A stretch of DNA of 64,000 bases from positions 124,001-188,000 of the forward strand of contig NW_004457718.1 of NCBI RefSeq assembly GCF_000203815.1, read 5' to 3'. The position numbers were made by a program, and so were the translations under genes. The stretch is from Cavenderia fasciculata. Lineage: Eukaryota > Evosea > Eumycetozoa > Acytosteliales > Cavenderiaceae. The notes beneath the pieces were generated by a model that did not search any database, was not told the origin of the DNA, and was given only the letters and a program-made list of their open reading frames with translations. Positions 63,901 to 64,000 of this stretch are shown piece after piece. Every line of letters begins with the position of its first letter. The stretch's first letter is position 1.

Positions 63901-64000
63901 GATCCATTGGCAACCAATGTCATTGTACGAATTGATGCAGAGTTGTTGAAAAAGGTTGGTGCCGATTCAATTGGTGATCCAATTCTCAGTATTTCCAATT
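60949..64000 (-). pseudogene. ComC-like LRR receptor copy D: 5' end beyond the window, one-base frameshift
   Basis: Six exons are visible: 64000 (incomplete)-63721, 63612-63406, 63319-63254, 63171-62435, 62343-61933 and 61857-60949. Splice phases match copies A-C: phase 2 in the LRR part, phase 1 afterwards. Domains are LRRs, cysteine cap (PNCFLCYDG), TIG, EGF-like (CNSNGVCNDLGSCQCN), supersandwich (IQFTGRFIDYVLSDGR), transmembrane helix (WKIIVGSCVGGAIFLSLVC) and a basic tail. In the last exon a run of five A on the coding strand (plus-strand T at 61458-61462) is one base longer than the frame needs. It shifts the frame after ATLRVLF and stops translation early. Everything downstream still reads well, so this is either a very recent pseudogene or a base-call error. 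Confidence 0.7.

Overview
This is a eukaryotic nuclear window, almost certainly from a dictyostelid social amoeba. It has AT-rich intergenic DNA full of A/T runs and trinucleotide repeats, short (about 60-120 bp) GTAAGT/GTATGT...AG introns, and Asn/Gln/His/Ser homopolymers inside proteins. The gene families also fit: Pianissimo/Rictor, ComC-type EGF membrane proteins and an unusual G-alpha. The coding DNA is less AT-extreme than in D. discoideum, so a Cavenderia/Heterostelium-type species is my guess; species identity is inference. Exon boundaries were worked out by hand from splice sites and reading phase. Most multi-exon models close to an exact multiple of three.

Layout. 1-9.4 kb: an RRM-RRM-R3H RNA-binding protein (+), an NT-C2/coiled-coil/DIL protein (-) and a secreted mucin-like, probably GPI-anchored protein (+). 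9.4-14.7 kb: the TORC2 subunit Pianissimo/Rictor and a queuosine-salvage (Qng1/DUF2419) enzyme, both +. 14.8-34.1 kb: a cluster of ComC-like cell-surface proteins. It holds one large TIG/EGF protein without LRRs and three full-length LRR-TIG-EGF-supersandwich paralogues (two +, one -). A 2-Cys peroxiredoxin (-) and two small uncertain genes sit among them. A fifth, frameshifted and window-truncated copy lies at 60.9-64.0 kb (-). 34.7-39.1 kb: a large dictyostelid-type protein of unknown function and a stretch of decaying genes. 39.3-46 kb: Rad50 and a divergent, insert-bearing G-protein alpha subunit, both +. 46.5-57.8 kb: a single giant gene (about 3,674 aa, -) of the DUF3638/DUF3645 family with SecA/SF2-like ATPase motifs. 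58.2-60.6 kb: a PIAS/Siz-type SUMO E3 ligase (-) ending in a SUMO-interacting motif.

How they fit together. Most genes are housekeeping or signalling units without operonic logic: TORC2, heterotrimeric G protein, SUMO ligation, DNA double-strand-break repair, tRNA queuosine salvage and peroxide detoxification. The collective feature is the ComC-like family. Its LRR ectodomains diverge while its C-terminal EGF/supersandwich/transmembrane segment is conserved. Intron phase switches from 2 (LRR half) to 1 (C-terminal half), and intron gain/loss and a decaying copy show ongoing turnover. This looks like a rapidly evolving receptor-like family, and it and the giant SecA-like ATPase are the two items most worth follow-up.
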